Program-made: the position numbers and the translations under genes | Shown: positions 54,955 through 64,000 of the stretch, in pieces | Layout: each line of letters starts with the position of its first letter | How positions within the stretch are numbered: the first letter of the stretch is position 1 | Source: Dicyema japonicum | Taxonomy: Eukaryota; Dicyemida; Rhombozoa; Dicyemidae | DNA length: 64,000 nucleotides | Assembly (NCBI GenBank): GCA_011109175.1 | Contig: RDEW01000097.1 | Coordinates: 31,377-95,376, forward strand | Direction of reading: 5' to 3' | The notes under the pieces: model-generated | Database searches by the model: none | Seen by the model: only the letters and a program-made list of their open reading frames with translations | What the model was told of the DNA's origin: nothing

Positions 54955-56220
54955 AATTCGAAAATGGAAAGAAGGCTATGTTGAATATGGTTTTACGAAG
55001 ATAATTATTGATAGAGTCGATAGACCCCATAATTCTCATTCGAGCTAAACGGACATTTTAAATCTATTCACGGGGATGTCAAAACGTTCAGGAAATGATC
55101 TTGAATGTTTAACGGCTAAAAAGTCACGATATCCAAGGAACGCTTCCGAAGCTTGGATTTACTTGCATTGACAAACCGTTACTTTTGGTGTCATTAAAAG
55201 GAGCAAATGAAATTGCGAAATCAAAGAAGACACATAATATTGCAAAGACTCTTATTAAACTGTGAAATGGTGAAAGCAGTTCTGGGTCCAGACGCCTCTC
55301 GAAAAATGTAGCAGATTTCTTTGTCAAATAATTGTATCCAGGATCGAATTAACTGCATCAGTGACGATATTCTTAAACAATTTGTTTCGGACATAAAGAC
55401 TTCTTGTATCAAAATTTCAATCCAGTTTGATAAATCTATCGATGTTGATAATTGCAGTCAACTAATTGGCTTTGTTTTTTATGTACAATAAAATTTAATT
55501 GCGGAGAGTTTTTTTTGCTAACCTATCGAAACAGAAACTCTGGAAACAATTTTTCTATATAATTGAGACTTTTTTGATGAACAAGATATTCCATTGGAAA
55601 TTATCGGGTTAATTTGCACAAAGGGTGCTCCAGTTATGCGAAGAAACAGGTCGGGGTTTGCAGCCCATTTGAGAAAACATGTTCCAAATGTTAACAGTTA
55701 CTTACTACATCAGTCATCGCATGCGCTCATATCGACTCTTTGTTGATTAAGTTGAAAGATATCTTAATTTCGTGTGTCAAAATCGTGAATTTTATTCGAA
55801 GGGCTTTGAATCATAAACTGTTCGAAGCATTATGTGTTGATACGGACGCTACTGTTCTTTTGTATCATACCGATGTTAGATGGCTGTCACGAGGTCGTAT
55901 TTGTACAAATTTTTTTCTCAGAGTTGAAATCGAACAATGTGTACGTCTCAAATTCTTTGGAAGTTTTTTGGCGCGGTTGGCAAGTTGATTCCTGCAAAAT
56001 AGCACTGCAAGTTCTGGTTCCATTTTCAACAACTTGGTTGTGTAAATCGGGATTTTCACTATATATAAAAAATAAGTATCGAAACGCTCTTAACCCTGAA
56101 AACGATCTCCGAATTGCACTATCAAACAAAAAACTACGTTTAGAAGAATTTAAACTAAAAGGCAGGAAATTTTTTAATAAAATTCGAATTCTGTTAGATT
56201 TAAATTCAAGGATGTGAGGT
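54955..56220 (+). mobile_element. hAT transposase of ZBED5/SCAND3 type, broken
   Basis: In order: WKEGYVEYGFTKIIID (start of the BED-finger region, cysteines lost), CISDDILKQFVSDIKTSCIK, ISIQFDKSIDVDNCSQLIGF (first catalytic Asp region), LICTKGAPVMRRNRSGFAAH, LLYHTDVRWLSRGRICTNFF, and the C-terminal dimerisation block LVPFSTTWLCKSGFSLYIKN then LNPENDLRIALSNKKLRLEE. This is the layout of ZBED5-like domesticated hAT proteins, with a deletion before the C-terminal block and several stops and shifts. No terminal repeats were found at its edges. It is the same family as the copies at 14793 and 17320, in the opposite orientation. Confidence 0.8.
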
Positions 56221-56434
56221 TGGTTTTTAAAATTTTGGGGATGTGAACTCAAAACGAATGTGGAAGCGCTGCTCTAAGCCCACAAAAATCCAATTACCTG
56301 TGTGGCACTCACCCCCAGGTTAATGGAACTCATATATGGGAAGTTTGTGTTGATTTGTATTTTATATACTCATCGGTAGTGTAAAAAAGGACTGAATAAA
56401 CTAATTCCCTGGATATCATAGGAGAGGTAATGTG

Positions 56435-56720
56435 TTCGATGATGAATGTGACAGCAATTTCCTCCGTTTGTTAGATACCATTTATTGTCAGTAAGGCATT
56501 TTTTTGGCTAAGAATGTCGTAGCTTTGCAAGTTGCATCGATTATGCTTCTCTCGGATTAGTATTGTGTTGCATAGATATTTTGCCTTGATAAGTAACTGG
56601 TAGAGAATAATTGCACTGTGATGTGCCAGCTAACACGTGGATTTGTCTGATTTAATATTGTATTATGGAACATAAATATGCTGTTGAGGAGGTTTATGTG
56701 TACTCTAAACGTGCTTGAAC
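56435..56720 (+). pseudogene. Diverged copy of gene family M
   Basis: Matches the minus-strand frame at 2623-2964 (GCATAGATATTTTG, AGTAACTGGTAGAGAATAAT, AACACGTGGATTTGTCTGAT). Several stops show decay. Confidence 0.5.
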
Positions 56721-56894
56721 TATTTCCCATTCAGTTAGGGATGATTTCAATTGAATAATTGATGCTACTCTAACAGAGAATTAATAGAGCATTTTTTATA
56801 TCATAAAATTATTATTATTCTTCTAATATGGTCTTAACAATTTACTAAGAAAGACTAAATAAAGTTATAATTTTATTAAACAATAGAAGTCAAG

Positions 56895-57010
56895 TAGTTG
56901 CCGCCCTCACTGCGTGCTGTTCCTCTCAAAATTGCGAGCGAAATTCGCTCAAATAGCCAGCGGCGTTCACGGAGATCTCCAGTGCATGAGGTGATCCAAC
57001 CCGACCTGTT
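56895..57010 (+). repeat. Dispersed repeat family H
   Basis: CCGCCCTCACTGCGTGCTGT, GCGAAATTCGCTCAAATAGC, CACGGAGATCTCCAGTG. Confidence 0.75.
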
Positions 57011-57326
57011 TAATAAAATTTAAATAATAAAAAAAAAGTTATAATTTTTATAATTAAATGTTCTACATCTAAAAAGCAACAACAAATTTTTCTGGCTTCT
57101 CTTTCGCTAAGCAAAAAAAACTGAGAATGGTACCAGGATAGTCGGAAATTGGATCTTCTTACTCAAAAATACACATTTTTTAAAATTTCTTCCTAAGAAC
57201 AACTGTCACCAGCTCTGCTATGGATTTTGTAGTCTTTTCTAAAATGAGTATCCAAACAAATCGCTAATTTCACTCTAATACTGGAATATGAACTCCCAAT
57301 GTTACAATCTGACTTCACCACTCACA

Positions 57327-57585
57327 ATGACGCGTTTATGTCTGAGGAACAACTACATGGAAAAGTATTTTCCTGAATACTCGAAGACACCATTTCATGA
57401 TCACAGAATCCTTCTTCAAAATATACCCCTTTTTCGAAACTAAGGTATTTGTTGTCGACTGCTCTCCGAGATTTCCAAATTGGAAGAAATTCCAGGTGCA
57501 TTCGTGAGAACTAGATAAATACCTATCCCTTTAGATTCACATCCCAGAACCGCCGGTCATAAAACAGGACACCAAAATATCTTAG
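57327..57585 (+). pseudogene. Unidentified gene with a 31-nt intron
   Basis: ATG at 57327 reads MTRLCLRNNYMEKYFPEYSK, HDHRILLQNIPLFRN, one TAA (about 57439), then GICCRLLSEISKLEEIPGAF. A 31-nt intron (57504-57534, donor GTGAGA, acceptor TTTAG) joins in phase to IHIPEPPVIKQDTKIS and a stop at 57583-57585. Leucine spacing is vaguely like leucine-rich repeats. One nonsense codon suggests a pseudogene; a 26-nt intron starting GTATTT near 57441 is an alternative. Confidence 0.35.
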
Positions 57586-57629
57586 ACAACTAAAACTTGT
57601 GCATAACATGAAATTCAGTTTCTTTTTGG

Positions 57630-58590
57630 AATGCTCAATCCATTTTTAAAAGAGGAGATGGAAAAGGAAGTCCTACATTCTTCAAACTAGTTTTGTAGTC
57701 CAAAAGGATCGCACACAACACGACATCCTTTTTGACAACCCTTTTCTCCACGAGTAACTTTCAACCTTGTATGAGACCTCAACTCTTTTAATAAAAAACT
57801 TATTTAATTATGTTGGTAGTACGAAACGGAGTTAACTGTGGCGTTGAGGACGATTTTGTTATCTTAACAAAAATATTGTTTACGTACATATTTCCAAAAT
57901 AATTAACAATTTAATTAAATATTATATAAAAAAAAGTTTAATTTAATTAACAAAATAATAAAATACCGCCACTATTTTTGAGTTTGTGATGGACAATTTA
58001 GCTTCTCAGCGTTAGTAATTTTTCTTGAGAATAATTATTTTTAGAAAAAAAACTAGACGACACAATGATAATTAAAAAAATGTCAGTTTTCATCCGGATA
58101 TAACGACCCCAAAACCCGAGACGGATTTGACGTATCACACTGTGAATATTACTGAAAGGTCCATTAAACCCTTATATAAGAGAAAAAAGGAGAAAACTCT
58201 TTTAAACTACGAATTAATTGACATTATTTCATGCGGTAATTTCTTTTGCCTGAGAAGATTGATCCTTCGAAATTCGACACAGGTCTAAATATAGTGTGAG
58301 CATGGCTGATTATTGTCATGTTTGAGGTTTGAATTTATTTATGGATTTTAATATGCAACATGGGAGACGCGTTACGCATGGAAAGCCTGTGACACTTTTT
58401 ACATTGAAAAGTAAACTTTGATTATCCGACATTTAATTTTTTATATCCGGTTCCTATCCTAATTTCTATCAAATTCATGTTAGATTATTTTATTCATAAA
58501 CGTTATGATTATAAAGATTTTATTTTTTATAGCGGCAAACCTAAATTTCTAGCGTGATATTTAGTGTGAAAGATTATTTTGTTGTATTGT
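57630..58590. other. No gene resolved
   Basis: AT-rich with one coding-like stretch near 57650-57780 that I could not place. No repeats noticed. Confidence 0.3.
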
Positions 58591-58599
58591 GTTCTTACA

Positions 58600-59698
58600 A
58601 TGGTTCTGTATGAAATTTTAAAAGATGCTTTGAATAATAAAATTCCCGAAAATCTTTCCGAGGCATTGTTATGAAGATAGGGAATTTTTTATATTATCAA
58701 TAAAAGGTATTGTAAGTGTGCAATAAATGTACAGATCTTAAGTGGGCTGATCTGAAGTTAGTCATGTCCCTGGAGAATGAAACCGAAATGGAGATAATGG
58801 CGAAATCATTACACGTGTATTCACATGGAGAGTAAATAAAATTGAGTATAAATATCGACAAAGATACCTCACTTTCAAAGAATGAGATTATCAGACAAGT
58901 AATTTGAAAATTGTTAAGTTTGAAAAATTTTCGCGTTTTTTTAAAGTAAAGATTTCTTTTAATTGTAGATTTGAGATATAAATCACAATGTGTTTACTTC
59001 TTGTCCAAATAAACGTTTTCAGATAGATCTCATAGATGTGAAGATATTTTAAAACAATAAACCAAAATTTCAATTGATTTTAACGGTCACTGACATATAT
59101 AGTAGGTTAGCTTTTTTAACAATTTTTTTTTATAGATTCGCATTTGTCAGGCACTCTCTAATAAGTCTGGAAAGGAAATGTTGAAATCTAAAATCCTTGT
59201 TTACCTGAATGGGCCGTGCAAATTTCTTTCAGTCAGACATATTAAGTCTGAATTCAGAAATCGAGAAATAACAAAACTTTTCACTGATTTCAACGTCAAG
59301 CAAATTCACGGAAGACCTAACAATTCTCGGGCATAAGGGACGTCGAAAGATTGAATCAAAGATAACGAGAAAATTGTCCAAAATGCTGGATAACAGTGAA
59401 AAAAGTGGCTTGATAAGTTAGAAAATGCTATGTACTGTACATTTATTTTCTAACGCAAGTCCTTTCGAAAGATATCGAGGAATAAAGGGAATAAATTCAA
59501 TAATTCAAAATTACACATATATCACATTATATCTTAGATAATTTAAGTGATGAGTGTGTGATTCCAGAGCAAATGGAGGATTCAGTTAATTGTCCCGACT
59601 CTATTCAAAATTCACGTAATTCGGTTTAAAATCTGATTTAGAAATATTATGAACTCGAAAATGAAGCGAAAGATCTGACAAAAAAAGATTCAGACTAA
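58600..59698 (+). pseudogene. Unidentified multi-exon gene, lightly damaged
   Basis: ATG at 58600 gives MVLYEILKDALNNKIPENLS. Then DLKWADLKLVMSLENETEME, KSLHVYSHGE, a TAA, and SINIDKDTSLSKNEIIRQ up to a GTAATT donor at about 58899. After a long intron (acceptor TATAG at 59134) comes a 66-codon exon (RICQALSNKSGKEMLKSK, FLSVRHIKSEFRNREITK, HGRPNNSRA). A one-base shift leads to KGRRKIESKITRKLSKMLDN and a stop. A last exon pair (VIPEQMEDSVNCPDSIQNS, then YYELENEAKDLTKKDSD, stop about 59698) can be joined by an 18-nt intron. Basic and helical; not recognised. Confidence 0.4.
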
Positions 59699-59704
59699 AA
59701 TCTC

Positions 59705-60090
59705 AGAGATTGGTTTATCTAAAGACATGAATTCTGATAATGAGACCTTTTTATTATTTTAGAATTAGCTGTGATTTTATAAATGAAGAGAAACTTTCTG
59801 CTATCAAACGTTTACTTATAATTTTTTGATTTCTTCCTTATTGAAATCAGTGTACCGAGTATCAGAGTTTATCAATTTGTAATTTTTTAGTATATCTTTT
59901 ATTATGACTGCCTGTGTGGATTTGTTAAATAAATGTGATTGGGATATGCCTACGCTGTATTGTCAGTCTGCTCAAACTTCATACGGAGTCCTACTGACCA
60001 CCTTTAACAATTTAGACACTAATGAAGAGTTTTAATTTTGTTTTTTTTCAGTTAATTTAAACAATTTATTTAGAGGAAAAAGTGACAAAT
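59705..60090. other. No gene resolved
   Basis: AT-rich, no repeat match noticed. Confidence 0.35.
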
Positions 60091-60094
60091 GGTC

Positions 60095-60178
60095 ATATAG
60101 CGGCCGCCCTACAGTGTGGTTGTTCCCTTTCAGGATGGCGAGCGAGATTCGCTCAAATAACCAGCACCGCTCGCTAAT
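60095..60178 (+). repeat. Dispersed repeat family H, short copy
   Basis: ATAGCGGCCGCCCTACAGTG, TTCCCTTTCAGGATGGCGAG, CGAGATTCGCTCAAATAACC. Confidence 0.75.
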
Positions 60179-60603
60179 TATAAAATAGTTTTGTTTTTTT
60201 ATTTGATTTTTTGTTAAACATTATGCAAAAGTTATTAACAAATCGGAAAACCCTGTAAATAGCGGGTTCTTTCGTTGTGGTGAGATATTACGAAAAAATA
60301 TTATTAACTATTCCTAAGAGTTCTGAATGTTCCAAAAAATTGGCTAAGTTTTGGTAATATAAAAATAGACGTGTTTATCCATTTTAAATTTTAGAATCTT
60401 CCTGTCAATAAACAAATGACTAATTCTAGTGATTTAACTGGCTGCTCTCATGATTGAACACGCATTTTCTTCTTCGTTTATCGACCCAGTTATTTTTCTC
60501 TTTTATCTTCCTTTCTTCCACGAAATAAGATGGATAGCAAGAAAGTCATGATCCGATCACCCTGATGTCACGTCCGCGAAGGGTTTGAAAACGAAAGTCC
60601 TCT

Positions 60604-60648
60604 CACCGCATGCAGACTTTCTAGACGCATAAACACAAGCATGCGGTG
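60604..60648. other. Perfect 10-bp inverted repeat (hairpin)
   Basis: CACCGCATGC (60604-60613) and GCATGCGGTG (60639-60648) with a 25-nt loop, in a locally GC-richer stretch. No known RNA recognised. Confidence 0.5.
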
Positions 60649-60814
60649 ACGCCTAAGGGAATTGAATGCATTGTAGATGTCTTACTTAATGAATTGAATG
60701 CATTGGCCTTACATCATGAAAGACACTAGCGCCCAGCTGGGTTGGAGCAACCTCCTAACTCAAACGGTTACTTACAACACTCAATGAAATCTTAGATGCT
60801 AAATAAATTCATTA

Positions 60815-61075
60815 CTATTGGATCACATATCGATTTGTTGATGCTTGTAGAAGAGCGCTGCAGAAAAGGACTCTCGCTAAGGGATCGATAGCAGCATTGA
60901 TTAGTCTGTTGTAATAGTTTCGTCCCGCCTCATTAGCGCTTCCTGAGATAAGATATTTTAAATCCCTAGTGCGTAAAACATCAATCCAGACACAGCTTAA
61001 GCTGCCGAAAGATCGAATTCCAGTAACAAACGCGCAGTGTAACGAGTGTCGGGCAAAGGCCTGATGGCCCTTCAT
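60815..61075 (-). pseudogene. Coding-like stretch, unidentified
   Basis: An 86-codon open frame (MKGHQAFARHSLHCAFVTGI, LKYLISGSANEAGRNYYNRL, FCSALLQASTNRYVIQ) in GC-richer DNA. It could be the tail of a retroelement protein. There is no second copy in the window. Confidence 0.3.
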
Positions 61076-61094
61076 ACGAATCTCGCTGCTGTGC

Positions 61095-61660
61095 TTTTGG
61101 TAACCGGTAAATTCACCGCTGGTAAATCAAGGGACCTCGTGGACAGGTTCCTAGATAGAAGAAGTCGATTTTTTGATTTTTTATATAGTTAAAATTCAAT
61201 TTTGGAAATTAATTTGACAATAGGAGTCAGGTAGGACGTGTGATAAGAATGAAAGATGGGGACCTACTTCTCCACCTCTCTTTAGAAGCGAAGCCTGTAA
61301 TGGATTATTGGAGGATGATTTGGTCGTCACGAGGATACGTTGCTGGCCAAAAATAAATAACAAAGTTTGACCTTTTAGTTTTAATCAATAATCAGTAGAT
61401 AATTAATAATTTTCATATCACTTTAACAAATATACACACCCACATGGTCCAAATCGTTAATTAGAACCAAATAATTTTTGGAGAATTGAACTTTTTGATT
61501 TTCTTCTATCTTAGAAATCTGCCACGTGACTCATATCGTTCAATAAATCTCCAAAATTACATTAACGATAATATAAAAATCAAAATTTCCACCTCTTCTA
61601 TCAAGAACCCACCCACGTGGTCCCTTGACTTTACCAGCGATGAAATTACCTAGAACCATA
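61095..61660. mobile_element. MITE-like element with about 45-bp inverted ends
   Basis: GGTAACCGGTAAATTCACCG then CTGGTAAATCAAGGGACCTC (61100-61139) is inverted at 61615-61657 (GGTCCCTTGACTTTACCAGC then GATGAAATTACC). Identity is about 80% by eye. The inside carries repeat family I and AT-rich DNA, no protein. Confidence 0.55.
61225..61350 (+). repeat. Dispersed repeat family I
   Basis: GGGGACCTACTTCTCCACCT, CTTTAGAAGCGAAGCCTGTA, GATGATTTGGTCGTCACGAG. Confidence 0.65.
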
Positions 61661-61669
61661 ATTTCCGGC

Positions 61670-61910
61670 TGAAAGTTCAACGCGTATAAGATGCCTTGGC
61701 TTGACGAGTGACGCCATCATCAGTGACCAATTCAATGCGGAACTGGATCGTCATAAATGACTCACACGCTAAAAAAGAAAAAAGAATTGAAGAATTCTTT
61801 GCTTTTTTCTACGATTAGTTATCACAACATTTTGCATAAATTGTTTTGTCCTGTCCGTGAGGAGGTTCTTCGTAAAATGCCATATTATTAACTGACTCCT
61901 CTAAAATAAC
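61670..61910 (+). mobile_element. SINE S1 body, head missing or replaced
   Basis: GCTTGACGAGTGACGCCATC, ATGCGGAACTGGATCGTC and CTACGATTAGTTATCAC follow the S1 body in order, but no A/B boxes precede it. It abuts the right inverted repeat at 61615-61660. Confidence 0.6.
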
Positions 61911-61945
61911 ATTCATTGAAATACAACTAGATATAACAACACAAT

Positions 61946-62760
61946 ATGGTCCTATTACGTCACGATATGCTTCCAGAGATGTTGTACATGGTTGAGGCCG
62001 AAAGAGGCAAAATTTGACTCAATCACTTAGAGGGTGATGAGGATATTCCCTTCGATATTTTTCGTTTTGTTCTTTTCTGGAGATTATTGATTTGGGGAAC
62101 TCCATACTATTCTCACGTCCACGTAAGGAGATACCGTAATTCGTATGCAAGGTCTTCAGATTAGATGTGATAAAGGAGTTGCATTAATCCAGATTATTGA
62201 ATTAATATAGGAGGAAGGAATATTGATTAGAAAAAAGCAGCGAAAAGAGGATCAGATCTTATTGATGTCCAGGTGAAAAAGCAGGATCAATTAGGTATAA
62301 ATAAGAGTTTCTACAGCAATGATCCTCGTGGTTAAAAGATGCGGATGGGGATTTTCATCCTCGATCTCAGAACTTTGATGAGGAAGGTATTATTCTGAAA
62401 ATCTACGAATTCCTGTGAAATAACCCTTAGAGTGCTTAACGACTTTTTCTATAAAAACGATGATTATTTTTCAATATTAATCTTTCAGAAACATTTCCCT
62501 ATGGGGATCGTTTGGTCCTCGTGAAGATTCTATCGTGGATTAATCGTTTGGTCACTGCTAAGTTTCATCCGTAGATTGATCTTATGGACCCTATGAAGTT
62601 TCATCTGTTCCATGAACTCTCAACGGGTCTGAACGAAGCCGTACCATGGAAGTTATTTAAAGAGCTGCTAATGTTATCTAACCAACATCACCGTGCTTGT
62701 TTGTTGTCTTCCGAAAGCGGTGCCTACTTAGCGCCGTTCTTAATGAAGTTTTAACACCTT
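61946..62760 (+). pseudogene. Unidentified multi-exon gene, several stops
   Basis: ATG at 61946 reads MVLLRHDMLPEMLYMVEAER, a TGA (62015), then LNHLEGDEDIPFDIFRFVLF and IWGTPYYSHVH up to a strong donor GTAAGG (62123). A 37-nt intron (ending TTCAG, 62159) leads in phase to IRCDKGVALIQIIEL. Later exon-like pieces are SDLIDVQVKKQDQLGINKS, WLKDADGDFHPRSQNFDEE, and ILSWINRLVTAKFHP then IDLMDPMKFHLFHELSTGLN. The protein texture is strong throughout, but several stops and unresolved shifts remain. I do not recognise the family. Confidence 0.4.
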
Positions 62761-62922
62761 AATAGATGATGAATGTGTCCGTATTGAAATCTCATTACGA
62801 CTCAGATTTAAAGTCTGTGTTCCGCGTGCGGAGACAAGATTGACTGTTTTTGGTTTACACCCTCTCTCCTGCAGGAAGAGTGCAGTAGACGTCATCTGCA
62901 CCGAAACGTTTGCCCCTAACAA
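62740..62922 (-). pseudogene. Coding-like stretch beside repeat H
   Basis: A 60-codon minus-strand frame (LGANVSVQMTSTALFLQERG, VNLVSARGTQTLNLSRNEIS) in GC-richer DNA. Possibly part of the same element as the inverse H repeat. Confidence 0.25.
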
Positions 62923-63084
62923 CCTACATCAGAGTGCCTCTGGATCCTGTTCTGCCGCTGAGAAGGCCGGAAGATGAAAAAGGGCAAAGTACGCGGTCCT
63001 AATAAATTATTTATTGTTCCCGCTCGCGGTTTAAACGTCTGGTTCATTTGCGCCTGCGACGCATGAATTCCTGATTTGTTTAGG

Positions 63085-63200
63085 GAATCGGATTTCTACG
63101 GAAACAGTAGAAGATCCTTGTGAGCATTGCTGCTCATTTGACCGTTCGCCATCCTGATAGGAAAAAGCCACACGGTCAGAGCGGTCGCTGTATGATTTTT
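63085..63200 (-). repeat. Dispersed repeat family H, inverse copy
   Basis: Inverse of ACAGCGACCGCTCTGACCGT, GTGTGGCTTTTTCCTATCAG, GATGGCGAACGGTCAAATGA. Beyond the core it extends the match with 37090-37125 (GAAATCC.ATTCC). Confidence 0.65.
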
Positions 63201-63261
63201 TTGTTTAATTTAAAATACAATTAAACAACTATACTAAATATAAAATATTTTTTATTTAAAT

Positions 63262-63587
63262 TGTGGCATAGTGGTTAGGTGTCGGGCTAAAGTGGCTTAG
63301 GTTACAGGTTCGATTCTCGTGCTGCTGTTCACCTGATGGAAGGTTCTACGCATCTACGATGCTAGAAAGGCTTGACGAGTGACTCAGTCATCATTGGACT
63401 CTCACTGCGGAACTGAATTGTCTAAAAAAAACCCACACACAAGAAAAAGAAAAAATAGAAGTGAAGATCATTCCTTGGTTCTACGATTAGTTAAAATTAA
63501 CTTTTCTTTACTTAAATAAACTTTGTGTCCTGCATATGCGAAGCTAATACCACGGCTCCGTGAAAAAGGCTGTTATTATTATTATAG
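63262..63587 (+). mobile_element. SINE S1, near full length
   Basis: TGTGGCATAGTGGTTAGGTG, GTTACAGGTTCGATTCTCGT, TGACGAGTGACTCAGTCATC, AACTGAATTGTC, CTTACTTAAATAAACT, and a (TTA)n tail. It has both promoter boxes. Confidence 0.85.
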
Positions 63588-63589
63588 TG

Positions 63590-64000
63590 TTGTCTTGTTA
63601 TGAGAACTAAGAAAGAACAATCCAAATAAAAAAAAACTGGATTACGAAAGAATGACAATATTTATTATTAAGAAAATTACCCATTTGCGCGAGTTGTGAG
63701 CGATGTCTCCATGAGTATATTTGAAGAACATCCACTTCGATTTTAATCTTCTGCTCTCATGCTGCCTTCAGGGACGCTTCTGAAGTATTCCTAATATCAT
63801 TGTTCGAAGAAGCTTAATTTCTGTGCAGCTCACGCCAATAGAGTAACCACATATCTCATTGATCTAAAATTGGCTCAGAGATTACGTTTTTAACACTTAA
63901 CGACTTCTTTTTAATGTTTGATGCTTTGTTATTTTAAGCTTATTTACCTATGATTAGCAAATATTTGACGATATGTTGTTTTTGGAGAGTAAACACTTAG
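63590..64000. other. No gene resolved
   Basis: Nothing recognised to the window end. Confidence 0.35.

Noticed and set aside
1-64000. CRISPR array or bacterial operon
   Set aside because: No regularly spaced identical repeats with unique spacers. Introns, SINEs, LINEs and hAT elements show a eukaryote.

Overview
The window reads as AT-rich animal nuclear DNA. There is no operon layout and no Shine-Dalgarno spacing. It is dominated by decayed transposable elements, with broken genes scattered between them. The best clue to the organism is the splicing. A polo-like kinase locus (about 22955-24823) is readable only if six GT-AG introns of 25, 23, 22, 21, 25 and 21 nt are removed, and other gene-like stretches need introns of similar size. 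Introns averaging in the mid-20s of nucleotides are a known trait of dicyemid mesozoans (parasites of cephalopod kidneys). I therefore infer a dicyemid or close relative; this is not proven.

Layout. 1-5.2 kb: the 3' end of a gene, a reverse-transcriptase C-terminus, a SINE and short coding remnants. 6.1-10.6 kb: LINE tails, a pogo/Tigger element with a LINE fragment inside it, and a SINE with a perfect 11-bp target duplication. 13.5-20 kb: LINE tails, a small four-exon gene (15787-16146), and two hAT copies, one split by a LINE. 20.3-25.4 kb: a tRNA-Lys-like sequence abutting a SINE, a 52-bp tandem repeat, a LINE ORF1, and the polo-kinase pseudogene between two copies of a 130-bp repeat. 25.4-27.4 kb: a DNA transposon with target duplication and a LINE inside. 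29-37 kb: more LINE pieces, two LINE gag copies (one between long inverted repeats), and a gene with a 23-nt intron. 37-42.5 kb: a possible secreted peptide, coiled-coil gene pieces and repeats. 42.7-45.5 kb: the best-preserved retroelement, an R2/R4-like LINE with a C-terminal restriction-like endonuclease. 46-49.6 kb: repeats and a LINE C-terminus. 49.7-54 kb: a pair of 37-bp inverted repeats enclosing a nine-exon, MAD2-like HORMA gene and a decayed PHD-finger reverse transcriptase. 54-56.7 kb: a LINE 3' end, a ZBED5-like hAT transposase and a diverged gene copy. 57-64 kb: gene-like exon sets, a MITE, hairpins and SINEs.

No gene here works with another in an operon sense. Two loci (polo kinase and the MAD2-like gene) belong to mitosis, probably by chance. 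Most protein-coding traces carry frameshifts or stops. Some are single-base losses in homopolymers, so sequencing error cannot be excluded. All alignments were made by eye, and short-intron gene models are easy to over-fit, so confidences are modest.
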